From the NCBI GenBank assembly GCA_036346355.1, contig JAYEVF010000049.1, positions 62,001-126,000 on the forward strand: DNA of 64,000 bases, read 5' to 3'. Positions 22,325 to 33,136 of the stretch are shown in pieces. The notes under the pieces were generated by a model. The model did not search any database, had not been told where the DNA came from, and saw nothing but the letters and a program-made list of their open reading frames with translations. Position numbers and translations under genes: made by a program. Every line of letters begins with the position of its first letter. Positions within the stretch are counted from its first letter, which is position 1. This DNA is from Rhipidocladum racemiflorum (lineage: Eukaryota > Streptophyta > Magnoliopsida > Poales > Poaceae).

Positions 22325-24311
22325 TCAAAAGTGATAGCAACCTTGGACCACCGTACATATTGGGGGGGTCTCCGACGCGATCGCGTTGATGTCCCGAGCG
22401 GTAAGCTTTTGCTTCCGCTTGGACTTGTACGCGGCCGAGCCCCTGAAGATATAATTGAGCTCCAGCTCTACCTCTTGATAGTCTCCCTCCGCTTCGGGAG
22501 GAGGTTGCTTTCCGACCTCCTCACTTTGACCCTGCCCGGCTTGCCTCTTGCTTTCCCGAGCGAATCTTTTCAAAGTGAAGCAATCTTTGGCGGCATGCCT
22601 TCCCTTTGGATGGAAGGGACAAAGCGAATTCATCACTTTGTCGTATCCATCCGTTTTGGGCGTGCGGGGCTGACCACGCTCAGCTGTCGCCACTTACTCT
22701 TCGCCTTTGTGCTTTTTCTCCTTTTCCTTAGAGGATTCGGCATGATCCCTCTTCTCGCCGTATGCGTTCGCCAAGGCCTCAGAGGCCGACGCCAGAGTGA
22801 TCCGCTAAGGCGAACAACTCGCGGAATGAAGTTGGAGGCTTCCGGACATCTTCTTGATGAGATCGGGCTCGCCGCTCCCTTTCTCGAAGGCGGCGATCAC
22901 GACCACGCCCATGACATCCCGAATCGCGTTTTGTTGTGCATGAAGCGCCCGACTAACTCCCGCGGGCACTCATTCTTCTTCTCGTGTAGTTGGTACAAGC
23001 CTGGGGTGCCAGGGCGCCAGACGTGCCTTGGAAATTTGAGATGAATCGCCACACGTATATCCCCAGGAATCTATGGAATTCGCTGGGAGTCCGGTGAGCC
23101 ACGCCTGGCCCTGGAGCGAAAGTGTGACCGGCAGGTAATTAGCCATCACGTTCTGATCTCCCCTGGCCGCCCTGACTGTTGACGCGTATACCTGCAGCCA
23201 GACCTCTGGTGGGGGGTGAACGCCCTTGGGATTAAACCCGTCAGGCCAAATCACTCGGCGAAGGTGGGGGGTGAACGCATGAACCCCCTCAATGACCCCA
23301 TCGCGCCTCCCGGATGGTGAGCGACGTGGGGGATCGGGCTTGATGAGGGCCCTAATCCCCTGGAAGGACGCCGAAGCGCTCGTACTCGTCAGCGTGTCGG
23401 CGTTGCTCATCTCTTTCGCGATCGCGCCGTCTTGCGTCGAGGCCAAAATGGAGGTCGCGGTTGAGGTCTGCGGCGAGGTCGCCCCCACGGAGGAACATGG
23501 TGTCCCGGTGGGGCTTCACGACCCGGCCGACTACTGGCTGTCTGAGTTCTAGCCGGGACGCGTGAGTGCGTCCTTGCCGGCTGGTCAGTTTGAGCTTGCT
23601 GGATCACTGCCGCCGACACCATGGCTTTTACTTGGGTCACGATCGGGGCAGCCGGACTACCGGCCTCCAGCATTGGGCTCAAGGTGTCAAGGAGCGTCTT
23701 AGAGGCGACGATGTTCTGCTGTGGGGTATGGAAGACAACCTAGTCTCCCATTTTGACCTGCATAATATCTTCATTGACATCTCGACTGCGACCTCGAAGG
23801 GCTCGCGCGGGCGCGCGTCAAGCTCCTCCTTGCGGCCGCCATCCTGCTCAGTGGCCGCAAGGTTGTCGAGGCGTTGCTGCGATTCCGTATGCGGGCCTCC
23901 GATCACGCAGACTCTACGGAAGTCCCAAAGAATCTTTCCAGCTTCCTTCCGACTGGCCGGGTAAGCCGAAGAGCCTAACGGAGATAACTCCAGGCGATCG
24001 GAGGTCCTGAGTGGTTTGGCTGCAAGGACCCCTACCATCCGTGACTCGGCGCCTGTTGAGTCGACCCCCTGGTGGGACCAGGGTTTCGGCCCCTCGCTTG
24101 GTGCTTGTGAGGACGGGACGAGGAGCCTCCCAGATCCGGGCAGTGGTCGCGACGATGACTCCCCCGAGGCCTCTCCGTGCAGCGGCGCGCCCGCCTCAAA
24201 GAGAGAAAGGCTCCCAAGGTCGTCGGCGACGAAGACCAGGCTTCCAAAACGGAAAACCTGATCGGTCGGGGGGGGGGGAACCGTAGAAACTCCACTCGTT
24301 GCAGCCATCAA
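22325..24311 (-). pseudogene. Tat element gag
   Basis: Minus-strand pieces in changing frames. 23679-24311 is an N-terminal Ser/Pro-rich part. 22970-23488 contains the capsid-like 'NYLPVTLSLQGQAWLTGLP'. 22325-22693 contains the nucleocapsid-like segment 'CPFHPKGRHAAKDCFTLK' followed by 'LNYIFRGS'. Several frameshifts separate them. The 237-residue plus-strand frame across 22331-23044 is a shadow of this region. Confidence 0.85.
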
Positions 24312-24338
24312 GCTCGACGGAGATCTTCACACGCCTAC

Positions 24339-24355
24339 CCCTACCTAGCGCGCCA
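24339..24355 (-). promoter_or_regulatory. Primer-binding site of the Tat element
   Basis: Two bases inside the 5' LTR, the minus strand reads TGGCGCGCTAGGTAGGG. This is close to the tRNA-complementary site found in RIRE2-like elements. It fixes the 5' end of the element. Confidence 0.8.
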
Positions 24356-24357
24356 AC

Positions 24358-24952
24358 TGTCGACGGTTGGTATCGTCGGCAATGAGATTTGTGATTCGTG
24401 GGGATTCGTGCGAGATAGAGCTCAAATGGTAACACAGGATGCGAGGGCGATTTTTAGATAGGTTCGGGCTCTCTGGATGGAGATAATACCCTAGTCCTGT
24501 GTTCTTGTTGGTTTGAGTTTCTTTTCCTTTTTTCCCTCTCTCCTTTACAGGGTTGTCTCCTCCCGCCTTATATACTGGGGGGGAGGACATGTTACAAAGG
24601 GGTGCAACCTGGCGTTGGCCCAGGTGGGCTCATGAGTGTCATGTTTGTCTCTATTTGCCGAACCCACCGCCACTGTAAGATTTGGTCGTTTCCTTCCCGA
24701 CCTGCGCCTGCTGATTCGCCGGGGTTTGGTGGCTACAGACTGCAGGCGCCAGGATGCAGGCTTTGCTTTATGCAGGGTTGTCCTGGCGCGAGACGAAGCT
24801 TCATCGGGGAGGTAGCGTGCTGTTGTCTTTGAAGGGACGCTGGGCCTTGGCTATATCCCCCTCGTGGTGTTTCCAAACTTACGGCCCAGCGCATTGTTCA
24901 GACGGGCCGACGATCGGCTTGCTTGTGGGACCCTGGTCTTGGACATCCCACA
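24358..24952 (-). repeat. 5' LTR of the Tat element
   Basis: A 595-bp copy of 9028-9622 with about two dozen differences by eye. On the plus strand it starts TGTCGACGG and ends ATCCCACA. Confidence 0.95.
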
Positions 24953-25345
24953 ATAAGGAAGAAGAAACGAGTGGAAACAATTGAATGGACGATGGGAGGT
25001 GCGTTATGCGTGGGCTTCTCATGGGCCGTGGGTTTTAGTTGCCGAAGCCTGATTGATCTGATGATTGTTTACAAGCAATTATGAATAAACATTGTAAACA
25101 TTCCCCCCTTTAAAACCTTGAAATAATTCACCTCCTATGCACCATCTCTCATGTAGTAGTACATTATGTTTTGACTTAGATGACTAATCGTTTCCTCTAC
25201 CAAGGTTTTAAATCATATTTTTTCCGGTTTTGTAACAAGATCTTAAAAATATTGCAGCAGCTATCACTAGCTATCGCGTAAGCTATACTTCATCGTAACA
25301 AAATACGATTTAGGCACGCAACTGACGGACCGATTCCACCCCTAA
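24953..25345. other. Spacer between Tat element and MITE, no gene seen
   Basis: Starts with the ATAAG copy of the target duplication. AT-rich, with no domain or splice structure recognised. Confidence 0.4.
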
Positions 25346-25713
25346 GGGCATGTTTGGATCCATTAGCACTAACAGTTAGCTGCTAAAATTAGCTAAAGTG
25401 GATCCAAACAGCCCAGCTAATAGTTAGCTAACAATCCAGCTAATGGCTATCTCAGTAGATGGTTCTCCCCTGCTAATTCCAGCTAATAGATGGTTAAAAG
25501 ACTAATTTGCTTCTCCACCGTAGGCCCTTTTCCACTGTGATTGACTTCACCGATTATCTAATTAATGCAAGGGTACAATGGACATTTCCACTCACAACTA
25601 AATTTTCAACCACCTATTAGCTAAACAGCGCCAACTAATAATTAGCCAGCTAATTATTAGTCCCAGCTAATAATTAGTTAGCTAACTATTAATGCTAATG
25701 GATCCAAACATGC
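25346..25713. mobile_element. MITE, about 370 bp, Tourist/PIF-like
   Basis: The left end 'gcatgtttggatccattagc' and the reverse complement of the right end (25691-25713) match closely. Internal 'cagctaatagttagctaac' motifs extend the inverted repeats. Length, AT content and 'GTTTGGATCC' ends fit grass MITEs. A short TAA/TAC flank hints at a 3-bp target, but the duplication is not clean. Confidence 0.7.
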
Positions 25714-26034
25714 TACTAGTTTGCTACTAACACAGGACTTGCACCAGAAACCGCAAACACAGGTGTAGACAACAAGGCGCTGCGGGACCCCACCACAAGG
25801 TGCATGTCATCATGACACCCGTAACGGATTCTCACCTCTGCGATCACAACGGCCGCCCCGCAGCCCTCGCCTCGCTCTTCCACCCGGCCTCAAATTTCAC
25901 CTCTACCGCAGCCTCATCATTTTCCTAGTTAAACTATGCTAAAAGACTCTATTCCCCAACGATATGAACGCCGCTCGAACGCCTTCCTCTCCTCTCCTCT
26001 CGCCTCCTCGCCCCGCCTCCCTCCAAGCCCAGCC
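25714..26034 (+). promoter_or_regulatory. Probable promoter and 5' UTR of the VIT/VWA gene
   Basis: About 320 bases before the ATG at 26035. The proximal part is pyrimidine-rich ('cctctcctctcctctcgcc') as in grass leaders. No clear TATA box could be fixed. The MITE at 25346-25713 lies directly upstream. Confidence 0.35.
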
Positions 26035-26427
26035 ATGGAGGAGGACTTTGCACGCGGTGGAGGACGGCCTCATGCTCTCCAAGCGGCTCGCCCTCCCGGG
26101 CGGTGCGCCCTCGCCGCTGCCGCGGCCATGGACTGATCGCGGCACCGACACCGCTGTCATTGCTGCCGCGCGCCCATGGCGTCGCGGTGGTGGTGGACTC
26201 AGCGCGTCGACACTTCGACGTGCCCAGCCTACCACCGCACGCTTACGGCCGCTGACCCGCCCGAGCTCATCCCGCCTTCCAGATGCGGGAGGTCGACCGC
26301 GGGTCGATCAGCAAGAATGCAACGGCACCGCCGAGGTCACCGCGGCGCGAACGCTGGTGGGTGCATCGCCACGCTGCCAGCCGCGATCGCGATTACCGCT
26401 GGCCGTCGCGTTTCCATGGGCGAGCAG
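26035..26427 (+). pseudogene. VIT/VWA gene exon 1, frameshifted
   Basis: ATG at 26035 in the favourable context 'agccatggaggag'. Frame 1 reads MEEDFAR. A two-base loss near 26055 then moves the family-like reading 'AVEDGLMLSKRLALPGG' to another frame. Later pieces 'VAVVVDSA', 'DPPELIP', 'MREVD', 'RWWVH' and 'SMGEQ' appear in alternating frames, with a TGA near 26250. It ends at cag|GTC. At least four frame changes show the gene is dead in this copy unless the start lies elsewhere. Confidence 0.75.
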
Positions 26428-26914
26428 GTCATCCCATTCGATCCCTCCTGCTGTTTATGCATTTGATTTAAAATTTTGGGTCGCTATTGTGCTAGATTTG
26501 GTTGCCGCTTGGCGCTGGAATGATTAGCACCATTACGTTGTAGTCTCAAGGGCAATTTGATTTCTCGCTCGTGGTTGGGGCCCATGAATTGGTCAGACAT
26601 AATCATTTCCGCTTGACTAGAATGCTGGTTTGCCCACATGAGGAGCCGCTTTTGTTTCATGACTCATGACTTACGCTTGTTGGAACATTGGCTACGGATG
26701 ATGCGATTGGGACTAGTCTGCTCTGGATGTAGCTCACTGGCCGAGGGTTCGATCGCATTTTTGGAAGCAAGAAAGACAAAATCCCTTACTTTCCATTGTA
26801 GAAATGAGGAACAAGAAAGAAATATTGGTATTGACTAGGGAAGGTAACCTGGCTTACAAAGGGATAATTGTGTTTGTGCACACTTCCAATAAATGCTTTG
26901 GTTAAATTGGCTAC

Positions 26915-28088
26915 AAGGCATCGCAAATTGGTGGCATTTATCCCAGGACACTCCCAATTTGCGCCTTTGCCATAGGACACTACACTTCCGTGGTAATTTG
27001 CCGTAAGACATTGAGCCCATTAAAATAATATATCCGATTGATCTCGTGATAGAAACAATTCAATATGACATCCATGCCCTTTACATCTTCATCCTCTTTG
27101 TTTCTCCATGTACAAGCATAGCGCATTTCATACTGACCTTATGTATTGTCTTCTCATCCATGATGCTCGACATGATCGACGACTCCATGAACGAGCCCGA
27201 CGGACCAAGAACGAACGCATCTTAATCTCATAATAAATCAATCTGAAACTCTAGATCTAACAAATAAAAACATACTGAAACTTCTCAATTTATTTTGTAT
27301 TTTCATTTGATCCAAATTATATCTTATGATTATAGATGAATTGACGTCCGACACAAAATTTCAGATCACAAAATCAATTGTTCTTTACAGCCAAAAAGGT
27401 AGAAGAAAAACACAAAAATTGCAGCAACAAATCCAACAAATCACACCAATCTGCTGGTGCCCATCACAATTGCCACTGGGAAACTTCCTACCCCATCCAT
27501 TGACACCACAGAAGCCATGCACCGCCACCGCCCTCTTTAGATCTGCACCAACCCCAACTGACAGCAAACCCGCGTGCCATCGTAGTTGCCCCAGTTGACT
27601 TAAAGGGAAAAGGCCATGGTGACACAAATCTTGGGGATGGCATCGTGACTCGAATGGGCAGTGGCACAGACAGACACGGCGACTTGTGTGCATCGTTCTT
27701 ACAGTGAGCTACGGGTGGCTCTGATGCACAAGTCTTTGCGCTTCCCCGATTCCTTCTACCTTCCACAGTGCGAGCGTAGGCAACCTAGAGCCGGACCAGG
27801 TTGTTCTTGGACAGCAAGGTGGCCATGGCTGATGCGGTTCTGGGCTGCAATGAATTTCAGTGGTACTCACCTGAGTGAGATGGATGAATTTGGGAGAGAG
27901 GAGGGACCAAGGGAGAAGGATAGAGGAGGGGTGAAATCGACTTTGCACTAGCCCTCTCCTTCTCAAAATTAAATCATATTTTATTGCCGAGTGTTTTTGG
28001 CAAATTACTACGAAATTGTAGTGTCCTACAAAGCAAAGGTGCAAGATGGGAGCGTCGTGGGGCAAATGCCACCAATTTGTGATGTCCT
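26915..28088. mobile_element. Mutator-like element with about 100-bp terminal inverted repeats, in intron 1
   Basis: The left arm (about 26915-27015: 'gcaaattggtggcattta', then 'aggacact', 'ggtaatttgccgtaa') is matched in reverse complement at about 27985-28088. Arms of about 100 bp are typical of MULEs. The interior (27300-27960) contains short frames on both strands and no transposase, so it could be a non-autonomous MULE or one holding gene fragments. The 9-bp duplication is not clear. Confidence 0.65.
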
Positions 28089-28734
28089 CAGAGCTGATTT
28101 TGCCAAATGCTTTTGGTTGGTATAATCGGTTACTTTGTTTTCCTGTTAGGACATAAATTGGATTATTTTCTTGTTATTTCCTTTCATTTTATTACAACAT
28201 CTGTCAATTATTGCCCAATTAAAAATGCATTTCAACTGTTATTTGGAAAATGAAAATTTTATCGACTATTAAAGTATTAAGTTGTTAATTTGGAACTGAG
28301 TTTTTGATGGTCATGTTTACTAAATGCTGTTGGATTTCTGTTGTTCTGTTTGCATTAAGGTGTGGGTTGACAAAGACTTTAGACAAGTCTAAAATGTGTG
28401 AGAACTGAGAACTCAAGAGCTGTGCATGCAAGTGTTACTTCTTTTGTATTTTTCTTATCATGCTGATGTATTAAAATTAACAACTTGATCGTGACAACAA
28501 TTAAAGAAAACATATCTCATTTCTATAGACGATAGTGACGATAGTGTGCGTGCAATACAAATTCTTCCCATTCCAGAAATGTAAGTATCATGATTGTATG
28601 AGCATCTAATTAAGCAAAACATAGACTTGCTATTTTATGTTATGTGGAAATAATTCTTAATGCTTATATTATCCTAATACGCTCATTTTTGCAATTTGCT
28701 GCTGGTCTTAACCTAAGAATAATTTGGCTAGTAG
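28089..28734. other. Remaining intron 1 sequence of the VIT/VWA gene
   Basis: AT-rich sequence between the MULE-like insert and exon 2. A short stretch at 28529-28580 ends at a donor-like atGTAAGT and could be mistaken for an exon, but it does not fit the VIT frame. Confidence 0.5.
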
Positions 28735-30391
28735 GGTTCAATTCTAGGCGCTGAGGTTAGTTATCAAGTTGGGAAAAGATCATACAATACTCATGTAATC
28801 GTTGTAGAGGATCACAAAGGTCGTGAAGATCGCAAAACCGAGTGTGGGGGTCTTATAAAGCGCCATTTGTTTTCCTTGACAATACCAAAGGTACTTGTTA
28901 CATACTTTTACCACCACCCCAACTCGTTATTTATCGAGAGGTGCTTCTATGTTCTCCCCTTTTAAATTTGCACAAATATTAAAGTATGAATGAAGGGTAG
29001 ATGAGGATTACTTACCCCTTCGTTTGCTTCAAGATTTGTGCAACTTGTATTAGGAGGGAAAGCATAGAAGCACCTCTCTTGCTTTGTCATGTTTCAAGTT
29101 TTCCGCAGTCATATCTTCCTTTGCAAACTAATTTCTTTTATCTCATCAAGGTTGGAGGAGGAGGAGATATTTTTGCCACAATTAGATGGTCACAGAAGTT
29201 GTTGTATGACAATGGACAGTTTTCTGTTGATATTCCTTTTCGGTTTCCCCAATATGTGAACCCTTTGCCAAAAGTATTCATGAAAAGAGAGAAAATTCAG
29301 TTGACTGTGAATAGTGGTGTGAGTAAAGAGGTTTTATTGCAGGGCACAAGCCATCTGTTGAAGGTAATCAACTATTTATTGCTTTTGTAAGTATCATTTT
29401 AAACTTTGCAGTACAATTATTATCATGAGATGGTTCTTTTGCATTTATCAGGAAAAAAGTAGGCAAGGTGAGAAATTGTCTTTCTTGCATGAAGCAGTTG
29501 TTGAGAATTGGTCAAACAAAGATTTTACCTTTGCATATAATGTAAGTTATTCTCTGATAGCTTGTCTTTTATTAACTTTACCTTGTCTTCAATGTTTCTA
29601 AGCATCTTATCATGCTCTCTCACTGTCTTTGTTGGCCCTGCATATGTTACTATGGAAATATTGAAAGCAACATGGGTGTTACATATTCAATCGTGAAGTT
29701 TGAAATACATTGAGACTTTAGTAGTTTAGTCACTAAATTCCTTTTATGATGAGGGCGTAAGGCTGGCTTAGCATGTACTCCAACTGCAAGGCCTCAACTC
29801 TCAAGGAATTATGTAGAATTAGTTTGCTAATGATACAACGCTTCATATCATTTTCTTTGAATACAATGACATTATAACTATGCTACGCCATCATTCAATA
29901 CTAGTATAGTTGAGCATTAGAACCAGTATAGTTGACCATTAGTACTAGTATTGTTGAGCATTAATCTTCTCCACTGGTGATAGCCGTTAGCATGCTGCAA
30001 TAAAGGAGAACATGAATGTCTTTCACAAGAGATGCTCGCACAACATCTCTCCTTTTTTTTCTTCATTAAATTTGACAAACTGCAAGTTAATTTGATGTTT
30101 TAAATCTTTACTACAATGAGAAAGCTTCTTTTGTCATTCTTACTTCAACACTTTGTTCAACACATAATGTCTGGAATGTGGATATGGAAACTTTTTCGAG
30201 TTTAACTTTTCAATTTTAACTGTCGACTTGCTATGGAGTTAAGTGTCATTGCCTATTCTTTTTCATGTCTATAGGTTTACTCAGGTGATTTGTCTGGTGG
30301 AGTGCTTGTGCAGCCCTCAACATTGTGTGACTACGATGACAGAGACGTGTTCTGCATTTTTCTTTTACCTGGAAATAACCAGAATAGGAAG
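28735..30391 (+). pseudogene. VIT/VWA gene exons 2-5, intact reading frame
   Basis: Four exons (28735-28890, 29151-29363, 29452-29541, 30275-30391) with AG/GT borders keep one frame. The first reads 'GSILGAEV...VGKRSYNTHV' and 'GGLIKRHLFSLTIPK'. Then come 'VGGGGDIFATIRWSQKLL', 'EKLSFLHEAVVENWSNKDF' and 'SGDLSGGVLVQPS'. They form the VIT-side beta-rich region before the VWA domain. No stops are seen. Confidence 0.85.
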
Positions 30392-30769
30392 GTAGTTGCT
30401 CTTACTTGGTTATTGTCTTGTTACCCTAACATTGTAAGTGAATAAACTTATGTCAAGAAAACGCCCGATGCTTAAAGATAGTGGTATTTTCCTTGATGAG
30501 AAACATCTACTTAAAAGCTTGTAGCTTGCTAAAAGTATCTACATTAAGCTTCACCTTTTAATTTTAAATAGCTCTAATTTTCTCGTGATGTGGGTTTATG
30601 TTGTTTGTCGACATATTGATATTTATTTAACCTTAGTTCAATATTTTCTGCTTTCTAGGGCATTATCAGTATTGATTCAACTTGAAGTAAGAATTATTTA
30701 GTTATCTCCTTTTGTGCTTCGTAAAATGTTTCTCTTAGGGAAATTTATTTCATTTGGGTTATGTGATAG

Positions 30770-31025
30770 GTCTTCGTAAAGGCGCTTGTGTTTATTGTTG
30801 ATGCAAGGAAAGCCTCTTGAGAATGTTAAGAACGCCATGTCCACTGCTCTCTCTGAGCTAGTGCATGGAGATTACTTCAACATAATAACATTTAATGACG
30901 AGCTTCATTCGTTGTCATCCTGTTTGGAGCAAGTAAATGACAAAACAATAGAAAATGCAATTGAATGGATGAACTTAAATTTCGTCGCACAGGGTGGCAC
31001 TGACATCATTCATCCTTTGAGTGAG
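30770..31025 (+). pseudogene. VIT/VWA gene exon 6, VWA metal-binding motif deleted
   Basis: Opens in frame after 'gtgatag' with VFVKALVFIVD. The sequence then jumps directly to 'MQGKPLENVKNA' in another frame, the GAT of Asp overlapping the ATG of Met. The residues that form the DxSxS MIDAS motif are missing, about 14 bases lost. The rest reads 'STALSELVHGDYFNIITFND...WMNLNFVAQGGTDIIHPLSE' and ends at gag|GTAC. Confidence 0.8.
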
Positions 31026-31065
31026 GTACAATATTGGCAAAATGATATCAGTTGTCATTTCTTAT

Positions 31066-33112
31066 TGTAACACCCCATAAATCTAAACTGTTGTACAAGA
31101 AAAATTCGACAGCATTTCCCCTAAAACAGGATAATACGGAAGCAATTCAAATAGGAATAATATCACGACATCAATACTAGAGACAACAAGTCTAAATCAA
31201 CCCAGGAATCAACCATAAACATAACACATCTCTAAAGGGACAACCATAAACGAGAACAAGTTTAAAGGGAACAACAATGGGTCTATTTGTAATAAAATTC
31301 CATCCAACTAATGAATTATTTAAAGCACTAGATCATGTGAGTCGTGATGACATCAGAAAATTTATTGTGTTGCTAGCCCACCCTTCATGCTTACGACTCA
31401 CGTGCGCTACCTGAAAACATCAAAACAGCAAGTAGTGAGATTGGGTAATCTCAGCAAGCGGAACAATTAATACAAATAACACATCCACCATATATCTAGC
31501 ATTCCGCATTCCTCATTCCTCATATACAATACCACATCAAAGAGTCCACACCACTTCAGTAAAATGCATATGATTGATGCACATGCTTATGCCATGTTCC
31601 TCCTCACCGTGCCCTTTCTCAGGAACACACGGTGTTGTACCGGTACGGTCGCGCACACTGGCGTCGACAAACTTCCAATGCATGATTATGCAGTTAATGC
31701 TTCATGCATGAATTCATTCATAACCCCTCCCACTGAGTCCACATGTTTGCATATCATCATATAGCATGGATAGAAAGCAAATATCATAGAGATGAAATGT
31801 TTAGACAATTCATCCAGTAAACAACATCATTCTTCACCTTACTCATGATTCATAGCTAAACCACAACATCACAATGCCAGTCAAGATATTGCAATCCTCA
31901 AAGCAAGTGATTAAACCATGTATGATTGCTGTAATTGGAGTTTATAGTGAAGGCGAAGCAAACAACAATGTATAGCTTAACAATACAACTACTTCCACTT
32001 GCCTTTACCGACGTGGGCGATGAACCTAGTTACACCCAGCAGTGGCACCACCTGAACAAACATTATTTCAGTACATAGCGACATCATAATTCATCACACA
32101 ATTCAAACACACGCTTCCTACTCCCCGATCCCATTTAAACGCCAAAAACCCCGATCTGTCCGGATCGAACAGCAGCACCCTCTCTTCCCAATTTCGTATC
32201 GTTTTTTCTACTGTTTATAAAAATACAAAAAAATTACAGTAGCTAGATATTGACGAGATCTACAACTTTTATGAAGGTCAAAAATTTCAATTCCACTGTT
32301 AAACATGCCTAAACAACCGTCCAACATAGTTGACGAAATCTGTTTCCAGATTCTGTTAGTCATCTTCCAACAGCGATAACTCTCAGACTGACGCCCCAAA
32401 AATTCTGAATAAATTACAGAAGCTAGGCCGCGACGTTATCTACAACTTTCTAGTTATAGGTTTCTGCAGGAAAAATCTTCTAGGTCACGTAAAATGCGAA
32501 ACAATCCGTGCTGCACAATCTCCCCTCTCAGAAACAGCACCACGTGAACAACTACCCTTCTCCCCCATCAAAATCCATCCAAACCAAACACCACCAGATC
32601 TAATACCCTCCTAATCCCTAGGTAGAACAGGGGTAAAAGATTGGAAATTTTACCTTGAGTTCTCCCTTGAGAACCCACAAAGATTGCGCGACGATCCCCG
32701 AAACGGAAATCTGTCCTCCTCTCGAATTTTCCTTCGCGAACCGCGGTGGATCCTCGAACCACCACGCCGGTATGGAGATGGGGTGGGGGGGGCTGCCTTG
32801 GGGTGGGTGTGGTGGCTGCCATGGGGTGGATGTGGTGGCGCCTTGGGTTTGGGGGTGGGGGTGGCGCCACTAAGGGAGAGGTGGGCCGGCCCACCAAGGC
32901 GTGGGGAGGGGGAAGGTGGGAAGGGAAGTACCCGCCCAGGCCCACGTTGCCTCAAATTTCAGCTAAAACTAACCCAAAACTCCAATTTTTAATATTAATT
33001 GCAGCATAAAACTCAATTATTTCATCTCCCAACATTTCCTTCATTCCTTCCGAAATCGAAACAAGGGAGAAAAAAAACCCCTACGGTAACTCCCAAATTC
33101 TAAGGCATCACA
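31066..33112 (-). repeat. 3' LTR of the LARD-like element
   Basis: 2047 bp, TGTAACACCCC to GGCATCACA on the plus strand. Nearly identical to 37195-39231 except for a cluster of changes at 32763-32960. The 66-codon frame at 31564-31764 is copied exactly at 37687-37887. It reflects the LTR repeat and is not a gene. Confidence 0.95.
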
Positions 33113-33136
33113 CTCTCCCCTCCTTAAAAGGATTCG
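33113..33136 (-). promoter_or_regulatory. Polypurine tract of the LARD-like element
   Basis: On the minus strand AAGGAGGGGAGAG directly precedes the LTR start TGTGATGCC. Confidence 0.75.

Larger units (their letters stand above)
9028..24952 (-). mobile_element. Tat-lineage Ty3/gypsy LTR retrotransposon (RIRE2/Grande-like) with antisense gene
   Basis: Two 595-bp LTRs (9028-9622 and 24358-24952) bracket the internal domain. On the minus strand the order is 5' LTR, primer-binding site, gag, protease, reverse transcriptase, RNase H, a second RNase H, integrase, a non-coding 3' part, polypurine tract and 3' LTR. A plus-strand gene lies between integrase and the 3' LTR, as in Tat elements such as Grande. 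Without the nested solo LTR (11474-14907 plus its duplication) the element is about 12.5 kb. The flanks are ACAAG (9023-9027) and ATAAG (24953-24957), a 5-bp duplication with one difference. The LTRs differ at about two dozen sites, roughly 4-5%. This is an old, broken copy, and every coding block has stops or frameshifts. Confidence 0.93.

Noticed and set aside
22331..23044. 237-codon plus-strand frame
   Set aside because: Exact antisense shadow of Tat gag, which carries the recognisable motifs.
28529..28580. Possible small exon before GTAAGT
   Set aside because: It does not join in frame with exon 1 or exon 2 of the VWA gene, whose junction MGEQ-GSILGAE is already continuous.
31564..31764. 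66-codon frame found identically at 37687-37887
   Set aside because: The identity comes from the two LTRs of one element. No codon-level evidence.
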